64,000 nucleotides of DNA from Bradyrhizobium sp. LHD-71. Lineage in GTDB: Bacteria; Pseudomonadota; Alphaproteobacteria; Rhizobiales; Xanthobacteraceae. The notes below the pieces were generated by a model. That model searched no databases. It saw only the letters and a list, made by a program, of their open reading frames with translations, and was not told the DNA's origin. The stretch is from NCBI RefSeq assembly GCF_031157255.1, contig NZ_JAVIFX010000019.1, forward strand, positions 92,501 through 156,500, written 5' to 3'. A program made the position numbers and the translations under genes. Positions 17,464 through 27,248 of the stretch are shown one piece after another (the stretch's first letter is position 1; each line of letters begins with the position of its first letter).

Positions 17464-20400
17464 ATGGCTCAGTTCTTCATCGACCGGCCCGTTCTGGCCT
17501 GGGTCTTCGCGCTGTTCATTTCGATCGGGGGCATGATCGCGTTGCCGTTCCTGCCGATCGCGCAATATCCGAAAGTCGCTCCGCCGCAACTGACCGTTTC
17601 GACCGTCTATCCTGGTGCCTCGCCGCAGGACATTTATCAGGGTGTGACGCGACAGATCGAGGAAGAGCTCAACGGCGTCGACAATCTCCTCTATTTCGAA
17701 TCGACGTCCGATACCTCGGGCTCCATGAGCATCACGGTGACGTTCAAGCCGGGAACGGATATCGAGCAGGCCTCCGTCGACGTGCAGAATCGGATTCGGC
17801 GTGTCGAACCGCGACTGCCGCAGACGGTCAGATCGCAGGGCATCACGGTGGAGGAAGCTGGTGTCGGCTTTCTCCTCTTCGTCATGCTGACGTCGACTGA
17901 CGGAAAGCTGGATGAAGTTGCGCTCGGCGATTACGTCAGTCGCAACATCATCGGTGAACTGCGCCGGCTCGAGGGGGTTGGGCGCGCGCAGCTCTTCTCC
18001 GCACAGCGTGCCATGCGCGTCTGGATCGATCCGGCCAAGATGGTCGGATACAATCTCACCGCATCGGATATCGGCGCGGCGATCACCGCGCAGAACGCTC
18101 AGGTTGCGGCAGGTCAGATCGGTGCTGCGCCCAATCCGGTCGGTCAGGACCTCACCGCCACCGTGCTCGTCAAAGGCCAGTTGAGCGACCCGAAAGAGTT
18201 CGGCGAAATCATCCTGCGCGCCAATCCGGACGGATCGACAGTTCGCCTTCACGACGTCGCCCGGCTCGAGCTCGGTGCCGAGAACTACAATTTCTCAAGC
18301 CGACTCGACGGCAAGCCCAGCGCAGCTCTCGCAATCCAGCTGTCGTCGACCGGCAACGCGGTGGCGACGTCGCAAGCCGTTAACGCGAAGATGAAGGAGC
18401 TGTCGCGCTATTTCCCGCGTGGGGTCGAATATTCGGTTCCTTACGACACCAGTCCATTCGTATCGGCCTCGATCAGCAAAGTGGTCCGTACGCTTGTCGA
18501 GGCGATGATCCTGGTGTTCGTCGTGATGTTCGTGTTTCTGCAGAACTTCCGCTACACCATCATTCCGACCCTGGTCGTTCCCGTCGCGCTGCTCGGTACG
18601 CTCGCGGTGATGTTCGCAACGGGCTTCTCGATCAACGTGCTGACCATGTTTGCCATGGTGCTTGCCATCGGCATTCTCGTCGATGATGCCATCGTTGTCG
18701 TAGAGAATGTCGAGCGTCTCATGGCTGAGGAGGGTCTCTCTCCGAAGGCCGCCACCAGGAAGGCGATGAAGCAGATCACAGGCGCTATTCTCGGCATTAC
18801 GCTGGTGCTCGCTTCGGTCTTCATTCCGATGGCCTTCTTCCCGGGGTCGACGGGCATCATCTACCGCCAGTTCAGCCTGACCATGGTTGTATCGATCCTG
18901 TTCTCGGCGTTCCTGGCTTTGTCACTGACGCCGGCGCTCTGCGCCTCCTTTTTGAGGCCGGTAGCCAAAGGTCATCAGCAAAAGAAAGGGCTCGGCGGTT
19001 GGTTCAACCGCGGTTTCGAGCGCCTCACTGCCGGCTACGCGGGTGCGGTGACCGCCATGCTGCGACGGACCGGCAGGATGATGATCGTCTACCTCGCTCT
19101 TTTCGCGGGTCTCGGTTATCTGTTTCTCAACCTGCCGGGCGCTTTCGTGCCCGACGAGGATCAGGGCTTCATCATCGTCGATGTCCAGGGCCCGCCGGAA
19201 GCGAGCCACAACCGAACGGTGGCCTCGCTCGAACGGATCGAGGCCATATTCAAGGCGGAGCCCGCGGTCGCCAATGTCGTTGCGGTGCAGGGTTTCAGCT
19301 TCTCCGGCAATGGACCGAATGCGGCGATTGCATTCGTCACGCTGAAGGATTGGGCCGAACGCGGGCCCGGAAGCTCGGCCAAGGAGATTGCCGACCGCGC
19401 GAACATGCAGCTCTTCGCTCTCAAGGATGCGACGACATTTGCTCTCTCGCCTCCGCCGATCGAAGGCTTTGGCACGACGAACGGCTTCAGCTTCCGTCTG
19501 CAGGATCGCGGCGGCAAGGGACAGGCGGCGCTCAACGCCGCAGCCGGCGAGCTGATGGCGAAGGCTGCCCAAAGCGGTGTCATTGTCGGGATCAGGCCAG
19601 AGAGCATGCCGGAATCGGCGCAAGTCGTGCTGACGATTGATCGCGAGAAGGCCAATGCCTTCGGCGTGACCTTCGCCGACATCAATAACACCATAACCGC
19701 CAATCTCGGCTCGACCTACATCAACGATTATCCGAACACCGGACGCATGCAGCGCGTTGTCGTACAGGCGCAGGATCGCAGCCGCCTCCAGGCGGAGGAC
19801 CTGCTGAAGTTGAACGTGCGCAATGCGAATGGCGGCATGGTGCCGCTTTCCTCCTTCGCCCTGATCACGTGGCGTAAGGGGCCGTCGCAAATCGTCGGAT
19901 ACAACGGCTATCCCTCTGTCCGTATTGCCGGCGCACCGGCTCCCGGCTTTTCATCGGGTACTGCGATCGCCGAAATGGAACGGCTGGCTTCGCAGCTTCC
20001 GGAAGGCTTCGGCTTCGAATGGACAGGACAATCGCTGGAGGAGATCAAGTCAGGCGCACAGGCTCCCTTCCTGTTGGCGCTCAGTATCCTTTTCGTGTTT
20101 CTGCTGCTCGCGGGACTCTATGAGAGCTGGTCAATCCCGCTCTCAGTGATTCTGGTCGTGCCGCTCGGTGTGATCGGCTCGGTTCTGGCGGTCATGCTTC
20201 GGGACATGTCAAATGATCTCTACTTCAAGGTTGGCTTGATCGCGATCATCGGTCTTTCGGCCAAGAACGCGATCCTGATCGTTGAGTTTGCCAAGGACTA
20301 CTATGCGCAGGGCAAGTCGTTGCGCGAGTCTGCCATTGCCGCCGCGCGCCTCCGATTCCGTCCGATCGTCATGACGTCGTTGGCTTTTGCGCTCGGCGTC

Positions 20401-20622
20401 GTGCCGCTCGCCATCGCGGCCGGTCCCAGCGCCGCCAGCCAGAATGCCATCGGCACCGGCGTCCTCGGCGGCATGATCTCGGCAACGGTTCTCGCGGTCT
20501 TCTTCGTTCCCGCTTTCTTCGTTTTCATCCTGAATGCCCTCTCGACGAGGCGACCGAAATCCGATGTTGAGACGGTGGAGGCGCCTGAACGTCCCTTCGT
20601 CTCTCAGGTGCAATCACGTTGA
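17464..20622 (+). CDS. RND multidrug efflux permease, HAE1 (AcrB/MexB) family
   Basis: 1052 residues, the normal family length. It starts MAQFFIDRPVLAWVFAL, typical of HAE1 pumps. The proton-relay aspartate pair is in ILVDDAIVVVENVE (TM4), and the TM10 lysine is in LSAKNAILIVEFAKD. Two large periplasmic loops and twelve membrane segments are visible. It should export hydrophobic or amphiphilic compounds by proton antiport as a trimer. It is co-transcribed with the adaptor and possibly with the MFS gene that follows 68 bases later. Confidence 0.95.
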   Translation: MAQFFIDRPVLAWVFALFISIGGMIALPFLPIAQYPKVAPPQLTVSTVYPGASPQDIYQGVTRQIEEELNGVDNLLYFESTSDTSGSMSITVTFKPGTDIEQASVDVQNRIRRVEPRLPQTVRSQGITVEEAGVGFLLFVMLTSTDGKLDEVALGDYVSRNIIGELRRLEGVGRAQLFSAQRAMRVWIDPAKMVGYNLTASDIGAAITAQNAQVAAGQIGAAPNPVGQDLTATVLVKGQLSDPKEFGEIILRANPDGSTVRLHDVARLELGAENYNFSSRLDGKPSAALAIQLSSTGNAVATSQAVNAKMKELSRYFPRGVEYSVPYDTSPFVSASISKVVRTLVEAMILVFVVMFVFLQNFRYTIIPTLVVPVALLGTLAVMFATGFSINVLTMFAMVLAIGILVDDAIVVVENVERLMAEEGLSPKAATRKAMKQITGAILGITLVLASVFIPMAFFPGSTGIIYRQFSLTMVVSILFSAFLALSLTPALCASFLRPVAKGHQQKKGLGGWFNRGFERLTAGYAGAVTAMLRRTGRMMIVYLALFAGLGYLFLNLPGAFVPDEDQGFIIVDVQGPPEASHNRTVASLERIEAIFKAEPAVANVVAVQGFSFSGNGPNAAIAFVTLKDWAERGPGSSAKEIADRANMQLFALKDATTFALSPPPIEGFGTTNGFSFRLQDRGGKGQAALNAAAGELMAKAAQSGVIVGIRPESMPESAQVVLTIDREKANAFGVTFADINNTITANLGSTYINDYPNTGRMQRVVVQAQDRSRLQAEDLLKLNVRNANGGMVPLSSFALITWRKGPSQIVGYNGYPSVRIAGAPAPGFSSGTAIAEMERLASQLPEGFGFEWTGQSLEEIKSGAQAPFLLALSILFVFLLLAGLYESWSIPLSVILVVPLGVIGSVLAVMLRDMSNDLYFKVGLIAIIGLSAKNAILIVEFAKDYYAQGKSLRESAIAAARLRFRPIVMTSLAFALGVVPLAIAAGPSAASQNAIGTGVLGGMISATVLAVFFVPAFFVFILNALSTRRPKSDVETVEAPERPFVSQVQSR

Positions 20623-20690
20623 CGAACTCACGATCCGATCATCAGTCGCAACGCGCCGCACATTGAGGTCCATGACGTAGCCGAACGGCC

Positions 20691-21965
20691 ATGAGCGATC
20701 GCATTCGCAAGCCATCCATCGGACGTACCTCCGGTGAAATTTTTGAGCCGGGCCCTCATTGGCGGCCTCGATACTGGTCGATCTTTGTCGGCCAGGCGTT
20801 CTCACTCATCGGCTCGGCTCTCACGCAATTCGTACTGCTGTGGTGGATCACCGACACCACTGGCAGCGTCTCTGCGCTTGCAACCGCCGGCCTTGTGGCG
20901 CTGCTGCCTCAGGCGCTGCTCGCCCCCTTTGGTGGAACGCTGGCCGATCGATTGAGTCGCCGTTTGCTGATGATTGCGGCCGATGTCGTCAGTGCGCTCT
21001 GCATGGTCGTGCTCATTGCTTTGTTCCTGACGCAGCAGGTCGAGCTTTGGCATGTCTATACGATGATGTTTATCCGCAGCGCGATGCAGGCATTTCAAGC
21101 GCCAGCTGCAGCAGCGAGTACGGCCATGCTCGTTCCGCAGAGTTTTATACCTCGGGCGGCCGGACTCAATCAGACGGTGCAGGGATTGATGTCGGTTGCG
21201 GCTGCGCCTTTAGGTGCGCTTGCGATAAGCGTAATGCCCATCGGCCTGGCCCTCGGCATCGATGTTCTGACCGCTGTGCTGGGTATCGTGCCGCTTCTCA
21301 TCTATCGCATCCCCCAGCCGCAGGATCCTGCAGACCGACGGACGAGCCTCTGGGGAGAATTCCGCGCAGGTGTGCAACTGGTGTGGCACGATGCCGGCCT
21401 GCTTCACCTCTTTGGCCTGCTGGGCGCAGTCGTCCTCGTCGTCATGCCGACGGCAATGCTCGTACCTTTGCTGGTCAAAGAACATTTCGGAGGCGGAGCG
21501 CCGCAGGTGGCCGTCATGGAGGCGCTCTGGGGCCTCGGGATGTTGGCGGGGGGAACGGTGGTCGCCGTGCTCGCGCCACGCCGTTTCGTGCGCTGGACCA
21601 TCTGGGGCTTTGCCGTTTCGTGTTTCACTTTCGCGATCGCCGCCGTCATGCCGCCGGCTCTCTTCTGGATCGCCCTGATGTGGTGGACGCTGAGTGGCGT
21701 AACCTTTGTCATGGGCAATGCCCCGCTCACCGCGCTGCTGCAAACCGCCGTCCCCAATCATCTGCAGGGTCGCGTGCTGTCGCTGTTGAGTACCGTCATG
21801 GGATTGGCAGGTCCCGTCGGACTCGCACTCGCAACGCCGCTTGGGGAACTGATCGGCATTCGCTGGTTGTTCGTCGCGACGGGCGTCGCTGGCGGAATCG
21901 TCAGCCTTCTGGGTTTCTTTTCAGGGCCCTTACGACATATGGATCGTCAAGACCGCTCCGCCTGA
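20691..21965 (+). CDS. MFS exporter, DHA3 (macrolide efflux-like) family
   Basis: 424 residues and about twelve helices. The start WSIFVGQAFSLIGSALTQFVLLWWI and the motif-A loop FGGTLADRLSRRLLM are typical of DHA3 drug exporters such as MefA. A further FIPRAAGLNQTVQGL stretch and QGRVLSLLSTVMGLAGPVGLALATPL near the end agree. Its placement right behind the RND genes suggests a shared detoxification role. It has no ATPase partner. Confidence 0.85.
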   Translation: MSDRIRKPSIGRTSGEIFEPGPHWRPRYWSIFVGQAFSLIGSALTQFVLLWWITDTTGSVSALATAGLVALLPQALLAPFGGTLADRLSRRLLMIAADVVSALCMVVLIALFLTQQVELWHVYTMMFIRSAMQAFQAPAAAASTAMLVPQSFIPRAAGLNQTVQGLMSVAAAPLGALAISVMPIGLALGIDVLTAVLGIVPLLIYRIPQPQDPADRRTSLWGEFRAGVQLVWHDAGLLHLFGLLGAVVLVVMPTAMLVPLLVKEHFGGGAPQVAVMEALWGLGMLAGGTVVAVLAPRRFVRWTIWGFAVSCFTFAIAAVMPPALFWIALMWWTLSGVTFVMGNAPLTALLQTAVPNHLQGRVLSLLSTVMGLAGPVGLALATPLGELIGIRWLFVATGVAGGIVSLLGFFSGPLRHMDRQDRSA

Positions 21966-22085
21966 GGCCTGCGCGCGGCGCCGCAGGGCCGTGCGGAGTC
22001 CCGGAGCTTGTCCGCCCTTTTATCGCCGCCATCATGATCCAGGGATCATCAACGGGGGCGGGTCGTTTTTCTTTGAAGGTCCCGC

Positions 22086-23108
22086 GTGGTCATTCGACGC
22101 TTGCTGCAACACGAGGCGACTGTGTCGCGCCGCACGCTCCTGCGCGGGCTTGCATCTACGGCTGGTGCGCTCGCGCTCGGCGGATGCGCCGGCCTGGGCG
22201 CGACAGGCGCGCGCTTCGACGCGTCCTCGCTTTCGGCAGATCCGACGCTGCTCGTCGCAACCACCCGCAAGCGGGTGAACGGCGGCCGTTCGAAACCATG
22301 GTTCGGGCCGGAGCGGGCTCCTGCGATGAGCGTGGGGCGCGCGAAGCTCGTGCCGCCCGATGACAGTCGCTTCTCGCTCGCGGCGGCCGGTCTCGCCAGC
22401 TGGCGGCTTGACCGGGTCGAGCCTGTCGCAGGAGAGATCGGCGATCTTCTCACGCACCCCGGCGGCGCGTCGGACGTCCTGATCTACGTGCACGGCTTCA
22501 AACAAAACTTCGAAACAGCCGCGCTCGACGCCGCGCAGCTGTCCGACGGCATCAGGTTCCGTGGCCAGACAATGGTCTTCTCCTGGCCGTCGAAGGATGG
22601 CTTGTTCGACTACGCCTACGATCGCGACAGCGCGATGTGGTCCCGCGATGGCTTCGAAAGCGTGCTTCAGTCGATCGTGGCGACCCCTGGCTCCGGCCGT
22701 GTCCATATTGTCGCGCACAGCATGGGAACCATGCTGACACTGGAAAGCCTGCGCCAGCTCCACGCACGCTATGGCGACGCCGTCGTGGACAGGATTGGCG
22801 CCGTGGTGTTTGCCGCGCCGGACATCGACATGGACGTCTTCTCGTCTGCGATCAACCGCATCGGTCCGCTCGCGCGCAAGATCACCGTCATCGCGGCAAC
22901 GAACGATCGCGCGCTGGCGCTGTCGGGGCGACTGGCCGGAGGAATGACGCGGGTCGGCGCCGCCGAGAAGGCCGCCATCGAGCGACTCGGGGTGCGGGTG
23001 ATCGATGCGTCCCACGAAGGCTGGGGCGTCATCAACCACGACCTGTTCCTGACGAACGCCGAAGTTCGACAGGTGATACGTCGCTCGATCGATGCCACGA
23101 CCGCATGA
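22086..23108 (+). CDS. DUF900-type alpha/beta hydrolase, predicted Tat lipoprotein
   Basis: Up to 340 residues. The N-terminus combines a twin-arginine motif (SRRTLLRG) with a lipobox ending in GGCAG (C34), so it should be exported folded and lipidated. The hydrolase part has an oxyanion strand YVHGFKQNF, a nucleophile in VAHSMGT (S212) and a histidine near the end in GVINHDLF, which fits the DUF900/COG4782 esterase-like family. Substrate unknown. The start may be the GTG at 22086 or the GTG twelve codons later. It is convergent with the next gene. Confidence 0.82.
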   Translation: MVIRRLLQHEATVSRRTLLRGLASTAGALALGGCAGLGATGARFDASSLSADPTLLVATTRKRVNGGRSKPWFGPERAPAMSVGRAKLVPPDDSRFSLAAAGLASWRLDRVEPVAGEIGDLLTHPGGASDVLIYVHGFKQNFETAALDAAQLSDGIRFRGQTMVFSWPSKDGLFDYAYDRDSAMWSRDGFESVLQSIVATPGSGRVHIVAHSMGTMLTLESLRQLHARYGDAVVDRIGAVVFAAPDIDMDVFSSAINRIGPLARKITVIAATNDRALALSGRLAGGMTRVGAAEKAAIERLGVRVIDASHEGWGVINHDLFLTNAEVRQVIRRSIDATTA

Positions 23109-23123
23109 AGCGCGTTTGCGCTT
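23108..23123. terminator. Small hairpin between convergent genes
   Basis: AAGCGC-gttt-GCGCTT sits between the DUF900 hydrolase stop and the stop of the opposite-strand MFS gene. The stem is only 6 bp with no T-run, so a bidirectional terminator is possible but weakly supported. Confidence 0.35.
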
Positions 23124-23138
23124 AGCGAGAAGCGCCGG

Positions 23139-24680
23139 TCAGTTCCGCCCGACCTGGTCGAGCTTCGTACCTCTGGTTTCGATCCGCCAGAACCACGTGA
23201 CAATCGCGCCGAGAAGAGAAGCGCCCATCAGGATGTGAAGCAAGGTCTGCGTGCCAATGTCGACGAGCAGGATCGGAAACAGGAACGCGGTGATGACGGC
23301 TCCGATCTTGGCAAACGATGCAGCAAAGCCCGCACCCTTGCCGCGAATCGAGGTCGGAAAGACTTCGCCCGCGATGAGGTAGGTTTGTGCGTTGGGACCG
23401 ATGTTGTTCATGAAATTGAACAGCATGAAGCCCGCAAAGATCAGCACGGTGTTTTCGGTGCCGGTGAAATGGGTCGACATGGTCGCGATCAGCAGGCCGA
23501 CGGCGCAACCGACGAAGCCGAAGATCTGCAGCCTGATCCGGCCGAGCTTGTCCGTCAGAGCCACGGCGAAAGCAATGCCGACGATGAGCAGGAGGTCGAT
23601 CAGGGCCGCGCCTTTGGCCGCAAGGAGATCGTTCTGAACGATATCGGCGATGGCAGTGGCATGCGCCTTCTCGTGACCGATCGAAGCGGCCAGGATGGTC
23701 GGGGTGAAAATGCCGATGCCATAGGTGCTGAGATCCTGAAGAAACCACGGCACTGCGGCGAGGGTGGTGGAGCCGCGATTTCTGTCATCAAAAAGGGTGC
23801 GCCAGCCGGGCGTTGCGCTCTCCTGCCCGATACGATCGCCATCGGCGACTGCTCCGCCTGACAACCTGATCTGTTTCGGATACGGCGGTTCACGCGTGAG
23901 AAGCTTGACGGTCTCGTGCTCGGCCTCCTGGGTGCGGCCGCGCGACATCAGCCATTGCGGGCTTTCGGTGATGTAGAAACGGCCGATGATGACGAGGAGA
24001 GCGGGAATGATTGCGGTTGCGTACATCCAGCGCCAGGCTTCCGGGTTCGGCGCATTGGCAAGGATCAGATAGCCGATCACCGTCCCCGTCAGGGCGCCGA
24101 CAGCCTGAAAAGCGAACGCCGACAGCACCAGTCTCCCACGCATCTGCGATGGAATTGCCTCCGACACGACCATATGCGCGGTCGGATAGTCGCAGCCGAG
24201 TGCAAGACCAAGGCCGAAGAGACAGACGGCGAGCCAAGTGAAATTCGGACTGAAGCAGATCAGAACCAGGAAGACGGTAAATATCATCATCTCGGTGATG
24301 AACATGCGCTTGCGTCCGAACCGGTCGGCGAGGCTGCCGAGCATGGTCGCGCCGACCAAAATCCCGAGCAGCGAAGCTGCAGCGACGACCCCATGTCCCC
24401 ATGCGCCCAGGCTGAACTCTTTCGATACGAGCGGCAGCGCTACGCCCGTCATGAAGACGACCATGCCCTCGAAGAACTTGCCGGCGGCCGCCTGGCTCCA
24501 GATGCGCCATTGCATCCTGGTCAGTGGTATCGTCGGCGTCGCAGTGCCATCAGCCCAGATGGGATGTTCGTCGATGTATTGCTGGACGGACTTGCCCTTG
24601 ACCGCGGAATTCAGATCGCCTGGTGTCTGATCCATTTCGCTCTCGGTTGAATGCGCCGTCAGAGCCGCTGCCGAGTTCAA
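23139..24680 (-). CDS. MFS transporter, metabolite:H+ symporter / sugar-porter type
   Basis: Up to 513 residues (a second ATG lies 15 codons in). Twelve helices are visible, with motif A GSLADRFGRKRMF after TM2, a second DKLGRIR loop in the other half, and PTSIRGKGAGFAASFAKIGAV near TM10-TM11. A ~55-residue hydrophilic N-terminus precedes TM1. The pattern fits the proton-linked metabolite symporters. It is divergent from the aminotransferase gene across 271 bases, so the shared promoter region might link it to that locus. Substrate not inferable. Confidence 0.85.
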   Translation of the reverse strand: MNSAAALTAHSTESEMDQTPGDLNSAVKGKSVQQYIDEHPIWADGTATPTIPLTRMQWRIWSQAAAGKFFEGMVVFMTGVALPLVSKEFSLGAWGHGVVAAASLLGILVGATMLGSLADRFGRKRMFITEMMIFTVFLVLICFSPNFTWLAVCLFGLGLALGCDYPTAHMVVSEAIPSQMRGRLVLSAFAFQAVGALTGTVIGYLILANAPNPEAWRWMYATAIIPALLVIIGRFYITESPQWLMSRGRTQEAEHETVKLLTREPPYPKQIRLSGGAVADGDRIGQESATPGWRTLFDDRNRGSTTLAAVPWFLQDLSTYGIGIFTPTILAASIGHEKAHATAIADIVQNDLLAAKGAALIDLLLIVGIAFAVALTDKLGRIRLQIFGFVGCAVGLLIATMSTHFTGTENTVLIFAGFMLFNFMNNIGPNAQTYLIAGEVFPTSIRGKGAGFAASFAKIGAVITAFLFPILLVDIGTQTLLHILMGASLLGAIVTWFWRIETRGTKLDQVGRN

Positions 24681-24951
24681 GGTCGATCAGCGCATTGACG
24701 ATGCGTAACCCTCGCGCCGTTGATGTTGCGTTGAAGTGAAAGCGATCATTGTCTTCATCGATGGACACACGCCATCGCTTCAAATGAAAAACGTTTGACA
24801 TCGAACTGTCACAGGGCCTGGCGATGCCGCTGCGAGCTCAACAGCCGGTCCGCGGCCCGGCCCAGACATCACCGCTGATAACCGTCTGGATGCGTGCGAT
24901 AAGCGCAATACGATTTGCGATCTCTCCGCGTTCCGTTAGTCTGGCCGTCCC

Positions 24952-26112
24952 ATGTTGACCATCCCTGACTATCGCCTCCGCCTTCCCGGTCCGACTGCTG
25001 TCCCCGAACGCGTCCGCCAGGCCACCGCGCTGCCGGTCCTCAACCACCGCGGCGCCGAATTCAAAGCCATGCTGGCGGAATGCCAGCAGCGGTTGAAACC
25101 GATCTTCGGCACGAGACATGACGTTCTGCTTTTCGCAGGCTCGGGAACGGCGATGATGGAAGCAGCCGTCGCCAACGTTGTCAGCCCCGGCGATGCGGTC
25201 CTCATCGTCGTTGCCGGCCAGTTCGGCGATCGTTTCGTGTCGATCGCCAAAGCCCTTGGCGCAACTGTCGACACGATCGATGTCGAATGGGGTGGCGCGC
25301 TCGATGCGCAACGTGTGGCTGAGCGGCTCAAAAGCCGCTCGTACCGCGCGGTCGTGATGGTTCATAACGAGAGCTCTACCGGCGTCGCCTACGACATCGC
25401 CGCCGTCGGAGCGGTCGTGCGGGATACGCCGGCGCTGCTCATCGTCGATTCGGTCAGCGGCCTTGCCGGCATCGAGATGAAGATGGATGCCTGGGGTGCG
25501 GACATCGTAGTGTCGGCCTCGCAGAAATCGCTGATGTGCGCGCCGGGCCTCGGCTTCGCCGCGGTCAGTGCCAAGGCATGGAAGGTGATCGACCGTGACG
25601 GGCGCGTGCCCAGCTTTTTCGCCGATTTCCGCCGTGCCAAGGCCTCGCTCGAGAAAGACGGCACACCGTTCACGCCACCGGTGACGCTGGTCTATGGCCT
25701 GCTCGAGGCGTTGCACATGATCGACGAGGAGGGGCTGGCAAACGTCCTCAGGCGCCACAGCAGGCTTGCCGCCGCCTTGCGCGCCGGCGTCCAGGCGCTT
25801 GGCGTCGAGCTCTACAACCAGCCGGATATTTCGTCTTCGACGGTCGTTGCCATGAAAGTCCCCCGAGGACTCGAAGGCGGCGCCATCGTCCAGCGCCTGC
25901 GCGAGCGCTATCGTACGGTCATCGCCGGCGCGCGGCACCCCAGCCAGACCGGCAAGGTCTTCCGCATCGGAACGATGGGTGCGGTCAGCGAGACGGACAT
26001 CATCACTGACCTTCGCCATCTCGAAGCTACCTTGAAGGATCTCGGCAAACCCGCTCCGACCCAGCATGCCGGAGTGCGCGCAGCGCTCGACGCCCTTGCC
26101 GCCAGCGCTTAA
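24952..26112 (+). CDS. Class-V PLP aminotransferase (alanine/serine-glyoxylate type)
   Basis: 386 residues. The fold-type I class-V pattern is clear: an N-terminal LRLPGPTAVPERV, FAGSGTAMMEAAVANVVSPGD, and the PLP lysine in SASQKSLMCAPG (K192) preceded by DSVSGLAG. The C-terminal part has GAIVQRLRERYRTVIAGA and the RIGTMG arginine motif that binds the substrate carboxylate. Relatives transfer amino groups from Ser, Ala or Asp to glyoxylate, giving glycine. Next to an importer and a threonine aldolase it probably feeds on the imported amino compound; this is inference. Confidence 0.88.
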   Translation: MLTIPDYRLRLPGPTAVPERVRQATALPVLNHRGAEFKAMLAECQQRLKPIFGTRHDVLLFAGSGTAMMEAAVANVVSPGDAVLIVVAGQFGDRFVSIAKALGATVDTIDVEWGGALDAQRVAERLKSRSYRAVVMVHNESSTGVAYDIAAVGAVVRDTPALLIVDSVSGLAGIEMKMDAWGADIVVSASQKSLMCAPGLGFAAVSAKAWKVIDRDGRVPSFFADFRRAKASLEKDGTPFTPPVTLVYGLLEALHMIDEEGLANVLRRHSRLAAALRAGVQALGVELYNQPDISSSTVVAMKVPRGLEGGAIVQRLRERYRTVIAGARHPSQTGKVFRIGTMGAVSETDIITDLRHLEATLKDLGKPAPTQHAGVRAALDALAASA

Positions 26113-26155
26113 GCTCTTCCCCAAAGCGACCGAGGCGAGGGGATGGAGTGCGATC

Positions 26156-27160
26156 ATGAAGCGTTTGGTCACGAATATCGCGGCGGCTGCAGTGGCGGTC
26201 ACTCTGGGTTGGACAGGCAGTGCCGAGGCGCAGCAGCGCATCGTCATCTATTCGTCGAATGACGCGACGCTGAACAAGCTCGTCGCCACCGAGTTCACCA
26301 AGGCGACTGGCATTGCCGCCGACGTCATCTCGGCCGGCTCGGGCGTCGTGATCAAGCGTGTCGAAACGGAGAAGGACCGGCCGCAGGGCGATATCGTCTG
26401 GGGCATCAGCCGGGCGTTGCTGCAGACCAATGCGCAGTATTTCGACTCCTACGCCTCGCAGCACAAGGATGCGATTCCAGCTGAGTACCGCGATCCGCAG
26501 GATCGTTGGATCGGCACCAATCTGCACCTGCTCGTGGTGCTGCAGAACACCAAGTCGGTGCCGGTGGAGCAGGGGCCCCGGAGCTGGGAGGACCTGACCG
26601 ACAAGAAGTGGAAGGGCAACGTCGCCTTCACCGATCCGGCCAACTCCGGTTCAGCCTATTCCAACATTACCTTTCTGGTCGACACCTGGGGCGGTGGCAG
26701 TGCCGGCTGGGACAAGGTCTCCAAGCTCATCGGCAATGCCAAGATGCTCAACCGCTCGTCGCTGGTCTTCCAGGGTGTCGGCAACGGTGAATACGGCTTG
26801 GGCATCTCGCTTGAATACGCGGGCTACCTGTGGGCCAACAACGGCGCGCCGGTGCAGGTGGTCTATCCGTCCGACGGCACCATCGCTCAGATGGAAGGCG
26901 TCGCCATCATCAAGAACGGTCCGAACACCTCGGGCGCCCGTCAATTCGTCGACTACGTCAACCGCAAGGATGTTCGCGAGATGATCCTCAAGGAGACGTT
27001 CCGTCGGCCGGCACGCCAGGATCTCGATCTGCCCAACCTGCCGGGAAAGATGCCCAAGCTGTCCGACATCAAGCTCTTGAAGTACGACGAGGAAGCTTGG
27101 ACCCAGAAGCGCTCCGAAACGATGGATCGCATCAAGGACGTGATTCAGGCCACTCGCTGA
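26156..27160 (+). CDS. ABC transporter substrate-binding protein, Fe(III)/2-AEP-type family
   Basis: 334 residues from ATG 26156, with a signal peptide ending near GSAEAQQ. The mature start RIVIYSSNDATLNKLVATEF and the stretches DIVWGISRALLQ and GNVAFTDPANSGSAY are typical of periplasmic binding proteins in the Fe(III)/thiamine/2-aminoethylphosphonate group. Iron-binding tyrosine pairs are not obvious, so an organic ligand is plausible. It is the first of three transporter genes and follows the aminotransferase by 43 bases. Confidence 0.88.
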   Translation: MKRLVTNIAAAAVAVTLGWTGSAEAQQRIVIYSSNDATLNKLVATEFTKATGIAADVISAGSGVVIKRVETEKDRPQGDIVWGISRALLQTNAQYFDSYASQHKDAIPAEYRDPQDRWIGTNLHLLVVLQNTKSVPVEQGPRSWEDLTDKKWKGNVAFTDPANSGSAYSNITFLVDTWGGGSAGWDKVSKLIGNAKMLNRSSLVFQGVGNGEYGLGISLEYAGYLWANNGAPVQVVYPSDGTIAQMEGVAIIKNGPNTSGARQFVDYVNRKDVREMILKETFRRPARQDLDLPNLPGKMPKLSDIKLLKYDEEAWTQKRSETMDRIKDVIQATR

Positions 27161-27248
27161 CGCGCGTCGACCTCGTCGTCCAGGACGGCTGCGCCGAACC
27201 GGCGCGGTCTTCCGGGATGAGGAGCTTATTGTTTCCGGGGGGCAGTTT

